A DNA stretch of 64,000 nt, from positions 62,001 to 126,000 of the forward strand of contig CAMESG010000003.1 of the NCBI GenBank assembly GCA_945936135.1. The letters are read 5' to 3'. This document shows, in pieces, positions 15,367 through 24,172 of this stretch. The notes below the pieces were generated by a model. The model did not search any database. It worked only from the letters and a program-made list of their open reading frames with translations, and had not been told where the DNA came from. The position numbers and the translations under genes were made by a program. Position 1 is the first letter of the stretch. Every line of letters starts with the position of its first letter. This stretch comes from an uncultured Mollicutes bacterium. GTDB taxonomy: Bacteria; Bacillota_I; Bacilli_A; RFN20; CAG-826.

Positions 15367-17115
15367 TTACTTCTTTTGAGAACGTTTGAGCGCGGTCTTG
15401 CTTCGGGCGACGCGAATCGCGCGGAAGCGGCGCTTCGCGACCATCGAGGCGATGATGAAGGCGCTAAGGGTCACAAGGATGATGCCAAAGACGATAACGC
15501 CAGCCAAAGGAAGGTTGTTCGCCTTGACGTCTTGCCACATCGCCAAGACATACTTGTTGTTCTCTCCATAATCCTTCATGATCGCAAGCTTCGGGATGAT
15601 CTCTTCCGAAGGGTATTGCGCCATGAATCCACGACCTGCGATGCAGTGTTCTTCGCCAACGGAAATCTCTTCTAACTCATCAGTGTAGAACAGATAGGGA
15701 TTCGAGGAAGGCGTATCCCCAAGGAACTCTTCCTCGACGTCCAACGTTCCTTTGAACATGTAGGTCAAATCGACGACCGACCATTCGTATTCCTCGGCGA
15801 TTTCTTCCCAAGTGTAGGTTGTCCCATCGATCGTCGCTCCAAGGTAGTCGGACTCCGTCCAAGGGGTTCCTTCTTCGCCGTAATACTCTTCCGAACGAGG
15901 ATCGTACCAAGTATAGACCAATTCGTGGATCGCGGGACCGGCGATGAACGGGGTGTAGCCGATGAAGTCCATGTTGGCGCTTGCGATCTGAGGATCACTA
16001 AGGTAGTTCAAGAAATCGTAGGCAAGATCCTTGCGTTCCCCTTGGCAATCCTTTGTCATCATCCAGCCATCGAACCAGATGTTTCCACCGGTCTTGGGGA
16101 TCGAATAGTAGAGATATTGGGGATTAAATTCGGGTTCTTCCGCCGTCTCAATCGAATAGACCGCGTCGCCACTCCAGGCGAGATTCATCCCGATCATGCC
16201 TTTGACGATATCTTCTTTGCCGCTGTCGACCTCAAAGCCAAAGATGTTTTTCTTCAACGCAAGAAGACAGTTCTTCACCTTTTCGACGTTTTCTTCGTCG
16301 CAACGGTTGAAGATCTCGGCGAGTTTGGGGCTGTAGGTTTTGACCGCTTCATCCCATTTTCCTTCGATAAGGTCAAGGTTCTCATCGAAGCAGCCCGATT
16401 CTTCCATCGCCGAAAGGATGTCTTGTTCAAATTCCTTCATAATGCCGACCGAATAGGTGTCGCGCATCGAATCCTTGACGGACATCTCGCCATAGAAGCG
16501 GTCTTCCCAAAGGGAACCCCATTCGTTCATCGCGAGTTTCACTTCGTCTTCGTCCATTCCCTTGTCCGAAGCGACTTTCGCCGGGTTATAGAGGATGCCA
16601 AGCGTCCCCCACATGTAGCCGACGGAATAATTGCCCAAAGAGCAAGGCACCCCGTCGATCTCGGCGCTGATGCCATCGAGTTGATGGATCAAATAAGGAG
16701 AGGCGTACTGGGTGTAATTCGGGACTTTAGCGAAATCAAGGGCTTGCAACATCCCAAGCGTCATCATCTTTTGGATGGTGTAGTCGCTCGCGACGATCAA
16801 GTCGTAGGAAGTCTTCCCCGTTTTCAACGAGGAGAGCATCGTCTCGTTCGTATCGTAGGTGTCGTAAACAATCTTGACCTTCTTGCCCAAACGAGCGGAT
16901 TCAAGCTCCTGGAATCCTTCGAGAACGCTCGCGAATTCGGTTTCGGTCTCGTCATCTTGATCTTGATAGATGAAAGGATCTTCGCCGATATAGTCTTCGC
17001 AGTTGAGCAAGCGAAGGGTCAAGCTATCGTCTGCGCTGGAGCAGCCAGACAAAGACGAAAGGCAAATCAAGGAAGCCAAGCCTAGAAAGGCGTGAGAGAA
17101 AACGTTCTTTTTCAT
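15367..17115 (-). CDS. potD: polyamine ABC transporter substrate-binding lipoprotein with C-terminal membrane anchor
   Basis: The 582-residue SBP has a lipobox signal peptide (LASLICLSSLSGCSS) and the PotD/F fold. LRLLNCEDYIG opens the domain, VKIVYDTYDTNETMLSSLKT and SYDLIVASDYTIQKM follow, and MIGMNLAWSGDAVYSIE and WFDGWMMTKDCQ line the polyamine pocket. Unusually, it is about 200 residues longer than Escherichia coli PotD and ends in a transmembrane helix (LAGVIVFGIILVTLSAFIIA) and a basic tail, so it is anchored at both ends or fixed near the permease. The gene overlaps potC by 4 bases and closes the potABCD operon. Confidence 0.92.
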   Translation of the reverse strand: MKKNVFSHAFLGLASLICLSSLSGCSSADDSLTLRLLNCEDYIGEDPFIYQDQDDETETEFASVLEGFQELESARLGKKVKIVYDTYDTNETMLSSLKTGKTSYDLIVASDYTIQKMMTLGMLQALDFAKVPNYTQYASPYLIHQLDGISAEIDGVPCSLGNYSVGYMWGTLGILYNPAKVASDKGMDEDEVKLAMNEWGSLWEDRFYGEMSVKDSMRDTYSVGIMKEFEQDILSAMEESGCFDENLDLIEGKWDEAVKTYSPKLAEIFNRCDEENVEKVKNCLLALKKNIFGFEVDSGKEDIVKGMIGMNLAWSGDAVYSIETAEEPEFNPQYLYYSIPKTGGNIWFDGWMMTKDCQGERKDLAYDFLNYLSDPQIASANMDFIGYTPFIAGPAIHELVYTWYDPRSEEYYGEEGTPWTESDYLGATIDGTTYTWEEIAEEYEWSVVDLTYMFKGTLDVEEEFLGDTPSSNPYLFYTDELEEISVGEEHCIAGRGFMAQYPSEEIIPKLAIMKDYGENNKYVLAMWQDVKANNLPLAGVIVFGIILVTLSAFIIASMVAKRRFRAIRVARSKTALKRSQKK

Positions 17116-18014
17116 TTGGCTCTCCTTCCTCTGCGATGCTTCGATTGCCCGTTCTTAACGTTGCGATAGATCGTGACACCGACAACAAGGATCAAAACGG
17201 CAAGGAAGATAAAGGTCGTAAGGGCTCTCATCTCCGGAGGAATCGGACCTTTTTTGATCTTAGCTTGCACCAAGGTCGAAAGGGTTTCGATCGTCTTTTC
17301 GCCCGAGAACAAACCCGAACCGCGGGTGAACGCGGTGACGATGAAATCATCCAAGGAAAGGGTGATCGAAAGCAAGAAACCAGAGGCAATGCCAGGAAGG
17401 ATCTCGGGGAGGGTCGCCTTGAATAAAGCCTGTTTTTGGGTGCAACCAAGGTCCAATGCCGCTTCATAAAGCGCGGGATCCATCTGTTGCAACTTCGGTT
17501 TGACGGAGAGGTAAACAAACGGCACCGCAAGGATCACATGACCGATGAGAAGGGTCCAGAAGCTAAAGAGATTGGCGCCCCCAAAGATTGCATTTCCTGC
17601 AAAAACAAAGAGGACGGTCAGGGACAATGCGATGACGATTTCCGCATTTACGACCGGGATTTGCGTCACATTCTCGCAAATGCTCTGCCACACCTTCTTG
17701 CTATAAAAGGTGCCAATCGCACCAAGAGTTCCAAGCAATGTTGCAATGCTCGCAGAGAGTAAAGCGAGCACAATCGTGTTCGCCAAGGCAATGCCGATTT
17801 CTTCGCTTTGGAAGAGGCGAGCGTAGAGTTCGAAGCTGAAGCCGTTCCATTGTCCGATGACGTCCGCATCGGTAAAGGAAGAAGCGATCAAGACAAGGAT
17901 AGGAACGTACATCAAAAGCAAGACGATCCAGATCGCACACTGGCCGAAGACCTTGCGAAGAAGCGACTGGCGTTTGATCTTGACTTCGTTGCTTTGCACT
18001 TTTGCTTTCACCAT
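17112..18014 (-). CDS. potC: polyamine ABC transporter permease PotC
   Basis: The 300-residue inner permease has six hydrophobic segments and the EAA loop EAALDLGCTQKQALFKATLPEILPG, which docks on the ATPase, read here as EAALDLGC...ATLPEILPG. It starts at 18014 with AAAGGAGG upstream and overlaps the end of potB by 7 bases. A longer upstream frame is only the overlap with potB. It works with PotA, PotB and PotD to import spermidine or putrescine. Confidence 0.93.
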   Translation of the reverse strand: MVKAKVQSNEVKIKRQSLLRKVFGQCAIWIVLLLMYVPILVLIASSFTDADVIGQWNGFSFELYARLFQSEEIGIALANTIVLALLSASIATLLGTLGAIGTFYSKKVWQSICENVTQIPVVNAEIVIALSLTVLFVFAGNAIFGGANLFSFWTLLIGHVILAVPFVYLSVKPKLQQMDPALYEAALDLGCTQKQALFKATLPEILPGIASGFLLSITLSLDDFIVTAFTRGSGLFSGEKTIETLSTLVQAKIKKGPIPPEMRALTTFIFLAVLILVVGVTIYRNVKNGQSKHRRGRRAK

Positions 18015-18862
18015 GCACCAACCCTCCTTTCGCCATCGCCGCGGAACTTCCGCGTCGCAAACATCGAGAAAGCGATTAGGATCAACATGATCAAAGCCAT
18101 GAAGGAGCCTTCGTTCCATTGCGACTGGCTGAAATTCAAATAGATGATGTTTCCAAACAAGGTGAGTTTGCCTTCCGAAAGGGTATCCGAGATAACGTAG
18201 CTAGACATCGTCGGCATGAAGACCATCTCCGCGGCGGAGACGATACCGGGCACGCTTTGGGGAAGGATCGCGTGAACAAAGGTTTGGAAAGGGTTCGCGC
18301 CTAAATCACGGGCGGCTTCAATCTGGCTGCGGTCCAGTTTAATCATCGTGGTATAGAGAGGTAGAATCGTAAACGGCAAATAGTTATAGACCAAGCCGAT
18401 CATCGTCGTGACGTAAGGCTGATCGCCGCCATTGATACCAAGCCAATGCAAGACGTCGCGGGTTGCGCCGGTACGCAAAACGAAGTTGATCCACATCGGC
18501 ATGACAAAGAGCATGACCAAAACCATGTTCGTATTCACCTTCTTGTCCGCAAGAAGATAGGCGATTGGATAGCCGATCAACAAGCAGATGATGGTATTCA
18601 AAATGCCAAGGAACAAGGAAACAACCAAGACGTTCAATTTGGTTGGAGACGTGAAGAAACTAATCAGCGCATTCCAAGAGAAGATCAAAGTTTCTGTTCC
18701 ATCGGGCGTGTATTCCGTCTCGGTGAAGGCGTAGAAGATGATCACGACGATCGGAAGCAAAACGAAAAGGAAAAGAAACAAGGCGTAAGGGAAGGATAGA
18801 TAGGATCGCTTAAACGCGAAGAAGCGAGCGCCGCGGCTCGGCTTTTTCAAGGCTTCTTCCAT
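18008..18862 (-). CDS. potB: polyamine ABC transporter permease PotB
   Basis: The 284-residue membrane protein has a basic N-terminus and six predicted spans. The EAA motif EAARDLGANPFQTFVHAILP precedes SVPGIVSAAEMVFMP, typical of PotB. It starts 3 bases after the potA stop with GAGGAATAAGCG as ribosome site, so it is translationally coupled. With PotC it forms the transmembrane channel of the polyamine importer. Confidence 0.93.
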   Translation of the reverse strand: MEEALKKPSRGARFFAFKRSYLSFPYALFLFLFVLLPIVVIIFYAFTETEYTPDGTETLIFSWNALISFFTSPTKLNVLVVSLFLGILNTIICLLIGYPIAYLLADKKVNTNMVLVMLFVMPMWINFVLRTGATRDVLHWLGINGGDQPYVTTMIGLVYNYLPFTILPLYTTMIKLDRSQIEAARDLGANPFQTFVHAILPQSVPGIVSAAEMVFMPTMSSYVISDTLSEGKLTLFGNIIYLNFSQSQWNEGSFMALIMLILIAFSMFATRKFRGDGERRVGAW

Positions 18863-18865
18863 CGC

Positions 18866-20413
18866 TTATTCCTCCACCAAGTAGGTATCAAGAGTACCTT
18901 TGAGTTTCAACTTGATATCCTTGGGATCGACATCGATCGAGACGAGATCGTTCTCGTTCCAGGAATAAGGGGAGTTGACGATGTAGTCTTCCTCTTCTTC
19001 CGTGCGGACGAGGTATTGGCAGTGATCCGCGAACCAGACGGCACTCAGAATTTCACCGGATGCGTGGCCCAGGGAAAGGTCATCGGACATCGTGATCTTG
19101 TCTAGACCGACGATCGCGACAACCTTCGCATCTTTGAAGTTGTACTTCTTGCCCGAGTCTTTGGCAACGACATAGCCATCTTCCGTAAGTTCGCTATTCT
19201 CAACGAGTTGCGTGACGTCACACGGGAAGGCATCTTTCCCAATGACCACTTCGTTATCATCATTGATATAGGCATCGTATTCGTTTTCGTTATAGGTCTT
19301 TTTCATGACCTGGATGTTCTCCGGTTCGACGGAAAGTGAAACTTTCGTTCCGACTTTGCGGTCTTTCGTGTCGCGGCAGGAGACTTCGCTCTTGCCGACC
19401 AAGACGACGTAGCCATAGTGGACGCCTTGGAAGATCTTGGATTGGATCACGCCATCGACATTGCCCTTGCCTTCTTCGCCAAGCATGAAGTCTTCGGGGC
19501 GGATGACGACATCGACTTTCTCGTTTCTTGGGAAGTCGTCGACACAATCCCAGGTGCAGTTGATGAAGCGGACCTTGCCTTTGCCGACCATCGTTCCGTT
19601 ATAGATATTGGATTCGCCGATGAAGTCCGCGACGAAGGCGTTGATCGGTTCGTTATAGATCTGTTCGGGGGTGCCGATTTGTTGAATGACACCGTCTTTC
19701 ATAATAATGATGCGATCCGACATCGTGAGCGCTTCTTCTTGGTCATGGGTGACATAGAAGAAGGTGATGCCGAGCTTGCGGTGCATCTCTTTCAATTCGA
19801 GTTGCATGTCCTTGCGCATCTTGTGGTCGAGGGCGCTTAAAGGCTCATCAAGCAATAAGACTTTAGGTTCATTGACGATCGCGCGAGCAATCGCGACGCG
19901 CTGCTGCTGACCGCCCGAAAGGGTGCCAACATCGCGGTCTTGCATTTCCTCAAGGTCAACCAAGCGAAGGGCATGGAGGACTTTTTCGTCCACGACGCTT
20001 GGTTTATAGTGCTTCATCTTGATCTTTTGTTGCCCGTTCTTGTCCAAGACGGGTTTGCCTTGCTTGTCGACGACTGGAACGGGAATCTTCTTGAGTTTCA
20101 AGCCGAACGCCACGTTGTCATAGACGTCAAGATGCGGGAAAAGCGCATAGTGTTGAAACACCGTATTAACGGGTCTTTTGTAAGGAGGCAACAACGAAAT
20201 GTCCTGCCCATTGAGCAAAATCTGCCCAGAACTCGGGAGTTCAAAGCCCGCGATCATGCGAAGCGTTGTAGTCTTCCCACATCCCGATGGCCCAAGAATC
20301 GTGATGAATTCGCCCCTCTTCACATCGAGGTTGAAGTCATCGACCACGCTCGTCCCATCGAATTGCTTGCACACGTGGCGCAAGCCGATGATCGTATCCG
20401 ACGCACCATCCAT
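18866..20413 (-). CDS. potA: polyamine ABC transporter ATPase PotA, long form
   Basis: The start at 20413 is chosen over a longer frame because GGAGGGACATTT precedes it and homology begins there. The 515 residues contain Walker A (GPSGCGKTT), Q loop ([21 protein letters not shown]), signature [14 protein letters not shown], Walker B ([12 protein letters not shown]) and the His switch (VTHDQEEA). An insertion rich in Lys and Gln lies between the Q loop and the signature ([17 protein letters not shown]). The C-terminal TOBE/OB region is about 120 residues longer than in the usual 370-residue PotA. Both additions recall Mycoplasma-type PotA proteins. It is the first gene of potABCD. Confidence 0.93.
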   Translation of the reverse strand: MDGASDTIIGLRHVCKQFDGTSVVDDFNLDVKRGEFITILGPSGCGKTTTLRMIAGFELPSSGQILLNGQDISLLPPYKRPVNTVFQHYALFPHLDVYDNVAFGLKLKKIPVPVVDKQGKPVLDKNGQQKIKMKHYKPSVVDEKVLHALRLVDLEEMQDRDVGTLSGGQQQRVAIARAIVNEPKVLLLDEPLSALDHKMRKDMQLELKEMHRKLGITFFYVTHDQEEALTMSDRIIIMKDGVIQQIGTPEQIYNEPINAFVADFIGESNIYNGTMVGKGKVRFINCTWDCVDDFPRNEKVDVVIRPEDFMLGEEGKGNVDGVIQSKIFQGVHYGYVVLVGKSEVSCRDTKDRKVGTKVSLSVEPENIQVMKKTYNENEYDAYINDDNEVVIGKDAFPCDVTQLVENSELTEDGYVVAKDSGKKYNFKDAKVVAIVGLDKITMSDDLSLGHASGEILSAVWFADHCQYLVRTEEEEDYIVNSPYSWNENDLVSIDVDPKDIKLKLKGTLDTYLVEE

Positions 20414-20666
20414 AAATGTCCCTCCAAAATTTTTAAAAGAAAGATAGTTACAGAGTGAGAACTTTTTAACAGGAATTGCCAAAGTTCAACGGCGAAATAT
20501 TGAAGGCATTGCCCCCAATTTGCAAGCATTATTTTTTGCTAAAATTTCGCCTGCAAATTTCGAAAATCAAAAAGCGGGCTTTCTTTCGGCCTTATCGAGA
20601 AAATCCGGCCATAAAATTTTCGAGAAATTCATGCGTCCTCCTCTATCCAAAAAGGAAGAAAAACAC

Positions 20667-20672
20667 TAGAAT
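20667..20672 (+). promoter_or_regulatory. -10 element for a leaderless mRNA
   Basis: TAGAAT ends exactly six bases (GGCGGC) before ATG 20679. No Shine-Dalgarno is present. Confidence 0.55.
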
Positions 20673-20678
20673 GGCGGC

Positions 20679-21821
20679 ATGCTCAAAAAACCTTTGATTT
20701 TGCTCTCCGCCTTCACACTTCTTACCGCGGGGTTGTGCTCTTGCCAATCCGGGGGTGACAACACGCCGGTCAAACTCCTTTTTGGAACGAAAGAATTCAT
20801 CGCTCAAGAAGAGGTTGACGCGACCTCTCATATGAAAAAACTCGCAGATAAAAGCGCCTTGGATTCTTTGATCGAGCACCAGGATAATTTCATCCTCATC
20901 GTCCTTGGCGATGCCCATGAAACCTGTGGCTGCTGGAACGATTTTCACGAGTCCAATATCGTGCGTTATCAAAAGGAAACTAATGTCCTTTTCTACTACC
21001 TCTATCAACGTGAATTGAAGGGCGAAGATTATGGTCTTGACCTAGGCTCGGAAAAGGCAACCATCGGTATCTTCCGTAACGGCCAACTCGCCTATCAAAA
21101 TGACGACGGCAAAGAGACGAGCGATTTCAACAAAAAATATTCCGTTTTCCATTCCTGGATGGAGGCACGCGTTGCCCTGCCTAGAGTCTACTTCTTGACC
21201 CGGGATCAATTGAACTCCCTCTATGAAGACACGCTGCCCTTCACCATCTATTTTTCGCGTCAAACATGTGGGGATTGCGCTTATATGCAAAGCCACGCCT
21301 ACCGTTCTTACTTTGAATCTCATCCCACGGGAATTGAAGATTCCTATGTGATTGACCTCGATGCTGTCGGTATCGGATCCATTGAAAAAGATGGAATCAT
21401 CTACTTCCGTTCCACCTCGGCAAACGCCACCCCAGAGCAAAAAGAAGCCCAAGCCCAATACGAGGCTTTCAAAGCCGAATTCGGCTTGGTTGAAACGAAG
21501 GATAATCCTGCTGGTTATAACGAAGGCTATGTCCCGACGATTTTCCACATCAACCCCGAAGGAAACGGAAAGAAAACCGGTGATGTTATCGACCTTTCTG
21601 GCGTCTTCTATAACGACGAAGTTCAAGAAGGAATAATAGTTGACACCTACTTCACCGAAGATCGCCTTCAACTGGAATGCCTCTCTTATTTGAGAGAATC
21701 TTCCATTGAAAACAAGGTTCTTCTCAATTTGCCTGCGAGAGGGGATCGCAGAGAAACCAACGCAGCTTATCATGACCCGATCTTAGAAGCCTTCTTAAAT
21801 GCCTCGATCGGCACCCTATAA
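20679..21821 (+). CDS. lipoprotein with two thioredoxin-like halves
   Basis: The 380-residue protein has a lipobox signal (LLTAGLCSCQS). It then shows two segments resembling thioredoxin folds. The first runs NFILIVLGDAHETCGCWNDF with a CGC motif at the expected redox position and is followed by a helix and strand (NVLFYYLYQREL). The second, LPFTIYFSRQTCGDCAYMQS, has a CGDC motif at the tip of a helix and ends in GYVPTIFHINPEG, a cis-Pro-like VPT loop. A membrane-tethered thiol-disulphide exchange role outside the cell is likely (inference). pepT follows 17 bases later in the same operon. The mRNA is probably leaderless. Confidence 0.7.
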   Translation: MLKKPLILLSAFTLLTAGLCSCQSGGDNTPVKLLFGTKEFIAQEEVDATSHMKKLADKSALDSLIEHQDNFILIVLGDAHETCGCWNDFHESNIVRYQKETNVLFYYLYQRELKGEDYGLDLGSEKATIGIFRNGQLAYQNDDGKETSDFNKKYSVFHSWMEARVALPRVYFLTRDQLNSLYEDTLPFTIYFSRQTCGDCAYMQSHAYRSYFESHPTGIEDSYVIDLDAVGIGSIEKDGIIYFRSTSANATPEQKEAQAQYEAFKAEFGLVETKDNPAGYNEGYVPTIFHINPEGNGKKTGDVIDLSGVFYNDEVQEGIIVDTYFTEDRLQLECLSYLRESSIENKVLLNLPARGDRRETNAAYHDPILEAFLNASIGTL

Positions 21822-21838
21822 CGAAAGGAAACTGACAA

Positions 21839-23044
21839 ATGAAGCCAAACGAAAATCTTGAACGCTTTTTACGCTATGTGAAGTTCGATACGCAAAGCAA
21901 TGAGAATAGCCTTAGCGTTCCTAGCGCAGCGAAGGAACTTGACCTCACGAAGTTCCTTCAAAAAGAACTCAAGGAATTGGGAATCGAATCCTCAATCAAT
22001 GAATTCGGCATCCTCTATGGATCGTTAGAAGGCGAAAAAAACCTTGATCCCATTGGATTGAACGCCCACGTTGATACCGCAAGTGAATGCTCCGGAAAAG
22101 ACGTCAAACCCCAAATCGTTGAAAACTACGATGGAGGCACCATCCGTCTTAACGATGAATACTCGATGTCGGCCAGGGAATTCCCTAGCCTTGCGAATAA
22201 AATTGGAAAGACCTTAGTGACCACCAGTGGCGACACCCTTCTTGGCGCTGATGATAAGGCGGGCGTTGCCATCATTATGGCGGTTCTTGCTTATTACGCC
22301 AAACATCCAGAAATCAAGCACCACCCGATCCGCTTCTGCTTCACTCCCGACGAAGAAATCGGAAGGGGGCCAGATCACTTCGACGCCAAAACCTTTGGCG
22401 CCAAGTACGCCTACACCATCGATGGAGGCGATCCTTACGAAATCGCGATTGAAACCTTCAACGCCGCCCATGCGAGCGTGAAGATCCACGGCATCTCCAT
22501 CCACCCGGGCGAAGCCAAAGGCAAGATGCAAAACGCTTCGAATCTCGCAATGGAATTTGACGCACTTCTCCCGCAAGAAGCTAGACCTCAAATCACGGAA
22601 GGCCATGAAGGCTTTGTCCACCTCGTTGGAATGGATGGGAACGTCGATCTAGCAAGCCTCCACTACATCATCCGCGATCATGATGCCAAGAAGCTCGAAG
22701 AAAAGAAGACCCGGTTCGAAGAAGCCAAGAAGGTTTTGGAGGCCAAACATCCCGGAATTGAAATCGAACTCGACATCGGCAACGACTACCGCAACATGAA
22801 GGAAGTCCTCGATGAACACCCGGAGGCGGTTGAGAAAGCCAAAGAAGCCTTCGCTAAGCTCGGCGTAACTCCAACCTTCCCGCCGATCCGTGGGGGCACT
22901 GACGGCGCGACCTTCTCCTTCAAAGGCTGCCCAACGCCGAACCTTGGGACGGGAAGCTATCACCATCACGGACGGTTCGAATACCTCTGCGTCGAAGAAT
23001 TTGATTGGTTGATCGAACTCGTAAAAACCATCCTCAAAGCATAA
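21839..23044 (+). CDS. pepT: tripeptide aminopeptidase (peptidase T)
   Basis: This 401-residue M20 metallopeptidase removes the N-terminal residue from tripeptides in the cytosol. Metal-binding motifs are LNAHVDTA, DTLLGADDKAGVA and FTPDEEIGRGPDHFD. YTIDGGDPYEIAIETFNAA and the dimerisation-domain SIHPGEAKGKMQNA are PepT hallmarks. The metal-binding His lies near the end in the GTGSYHHHGRFEYL segment. Length equals the family norm. The GAAAGGAAA site is 9 bases before ATG. It shares a transcript with the redox lipoprotein upstream. Confidence 0.96.
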   Translation: MKPNENLERFLRYVKFDTQSNENSLSVPSAAKELDLTKFLQKELKELGIESSINEFGILYGSLEGEKNLDPIGLNAHVDTASECSGKDVKPQIVENYDGGTIRLNDEYSMSAREFPSLANKIGKTLVTTSGDTLLGADDKAGVAIIMAVLAYYAKHPEIKHHPIRFCFTPDEEIGRGPDHFDAKTFGAKYAYTIDGGDPYEIAIETFNAAHASVKIHGISIHPGEAKGKMQNASNLAMEFDALLPQEARPQITEGHEGFVHLVGMDGNVDLASLHYIIRDHDAKKLEEKKTRFEEAKKVLEAKHPGIEIELDIGNDYRNMKEVLDEHPEAVEKAKEAFAKLGVTPTFPPIRGGTDGATFSFKGCPTPNLGTGSYHHHGRFEYLCVEEFDWLIELVKTILKA

Positions 23045-23048
23045 AAAG

Positions 23049-23070
23049 AGGCGCCACAAGACGCCTTTTA
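23049..23070 (+). terminator. weak terminator after pepT
   Basis: AGGCG and CGCCT pair around CCACAAGA and are followed by TTT. It lies 5 bases after the pepT stop. Confidence 0.55.
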
Positions 23071-23081
23071 TTGAATAAGTT

Positions 23082-23156
23082 TGGCTGGGGTGGCTGGGAT
23101 CGGACCAGCGCATGTGGGTTTCAGAGACCCATGCCTTACCACTTGGCTACACCCCA
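23082..23156 (-). tRNA. tRNA-Gln (anticodon CTG)
   Basis: Acceptor TGGGGTG pairs with CACCCCA, loop CTCTGAA carries anticodon CTG, T arm holds GGTCCGATCCC and CCA is encoded. The CAG-specific isoacceptor is less common than TTG in low-GC relatives. Confidence 0.92.
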
Positions 23157-23345
23157 AAGCAACGTATATTCTACTTATCTAAAAACCTACTTCAAGAAAA
23201 AAGTTGATCCATTCTTCAAAAAGCGCGACCACGCGCCTTCTTTTTCCTTTCTTTTCCATTCGCGAACCCCTGCACTTTAACAAGTTTTCATATCTTCCCT
23301 CTCCTTTCGTGGTAAAATCTAGGCAACCAAAGAACAGGAGACGAC

Positions 23346-23903
23346 ATGAAAATCCTCGTTTGTGCGTTCCCCGCCTATGCTGACCACGGCAGCAATCCGG
23401 CGGAACAAATCCTTCAGCGCCTTTCGCGCAACGATATCGAAAAGGTCCTTTTGCCCTTTTCGTGGAGGCGTTCTAAAGAAACGCTAGAAGCAAAAATCGA
23501 TGAGACGAAAGCGGACATGGTTCTCGTTTTGAACCTCTGTCCCTACCGCCATTCGCCAACGCTAGAACAATACGCATACAACCAAATGAACGAGACCTCT
23601 CTCCCCGATGACGATGGAGAAGTCCGACGCGGCGAAAAGGTATGCGAAGACGGTCCTGCTTCTCTTCGCTTCGCTAATGACGTAAGCGCCCTCGCGGATA
23701 CCTTAAGGATGGAAGGATCTTACTGTTCGAACTCGATCGACCCTGGAAGATTCCTTGATAACGAGGTCTATTACGCGGCACTCGCCAAAGGGAAAAACGC
23801 CTTGCTTGTTCACATTCCGTTGCAATCGGATTTCCCTCTAGAAGAAAGCTACGAGATGGTCGATCGCCTTATCGATCTCCTCCCGAATTTCGCTCAAGCA
23901 TAA
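23346..23903 (+). CDS. pyroglutamyl-peptidase I-like protein lacking the catalytic cysteine
   Basis: The 185-residue product follows the C15 peptidase fold from end to end. The opening MKILVCAF is followed by SNPAEQILQRL, the catalytic Glu in SPTLEQYAYN, SLPDDDGE, DGPAS, and the catalytic His in LLVHIPLQSDF. At the nucleophile block the normal GxxxCNxVMY reads GRFLDNEVYY, so the cysteine is aspartate. Glu and His remain. The protein is therefore probably not a cysteine peptidase; it may bind N-terminal pyroglutamate-like groups or have another activity. An AGGAG site is present and a TGGTAAAAT promoter lies about 35 bases upstream. It has its own terminator. Confidence 0.75.
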   Translation: MKILVCAFPAYADHGSNPAEQILQRLSRNDIEKVLLPFSWRRSKETLEAKIDETKADMVLVLNLCPYRHSPTLEQYAYNQMNETSLPDDDGEVRRGEKVCEDGPASLRFANDVSALADTLRMEGSYCSNSIDPGRFLDNEVYYAALAKGKNALLVHIPLQSDFPLEESYEMVDRLIDLLPNFAQA

Positions 23904-23909
23904 AAATGA

Positions 23910-23936
23910 GGAAGGGCCAAACCCCCTTCCTTTTTT
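23910..23936 (+). terminator. terminator of the C15-like gene
   Basis: GGAAGGG and CCCTTCC pair around CCAAACC and are followed by six T residues. Confidence 0.88.
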
Positions 23937-23940
23937 CGTC

Positions 23941-24099
23941 TTAGGCTCCATCGATATCGTCTTTATAAGTGACGCTATCGGAACGAAGTCTTTGGTTGGA
24001 TTCGCGCAAAAGGTCAATGTCTTCCCCCGTTTTCCATTTCTTCAGCGAAGATGGAACGTTCCTTGGCTTTTGATATTTTCCCTTGCCCTTTTGATACAT
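23941..24099 (-). CDS. 52-residue basic small protein
   Basis: ATG at 24099 opens MYQKGKGKYQKPRNVPSSLK, followed by KWKTGEDIDLLRESNQRLRS and a TYKDDIDGA end, with TAA at 23941. It is strongly basic at the start and acidic at the end, with no membrane segment. The evidence for expression is a -10 hexamer TAAGAT exactly six bases before ATG, the same spacing as seen at several larger genes in this window. Function unknown. It is convergent with the C15-like gene and shares its intergenic hairpin. Confidence 0.55.
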   Translation of the reverse strand: MYQKGKGKYQKPRNVPSSLKKWKTGEDIDLLRESNQRLRSDSVTYKDDIDGA

Positions 24100-24105
24100 G
24101 GCTAC

Positions 24106-24111
24106 ATCTTA
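24106..24111 (-). promoter_or_regulatory. -10 element for a leaderless mRNA
   Basis: On the minus strand TAAGAT is followed by GTAGCC and then ATG at 24099. Confidence 0.55.
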
Positions 24112-24160
24112 AGCAAACGAAAAGAGAAAGCAAGAATTACCCATTATCTCTCCTCTCCTT

Positions 24161-24166
24161 TATAAT
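24161..24166 (+). promoter_or_regulatory. -10 element for a leaderless mRNA
   Basis: A perfect TATAAT is followed by AAAGGC and then ATG at 24173, so initiation of transcription at the usual distance would fall on the start codon. Confidence 0.65.
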
Positions 24167-24172
24167 AAAGGC

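Noticed and set aside
15925-17085. Long plus-strand open frame opposite potD
   Set aside because: Antisense shadow; potD has a lipobox, family motifs and operon coupling.
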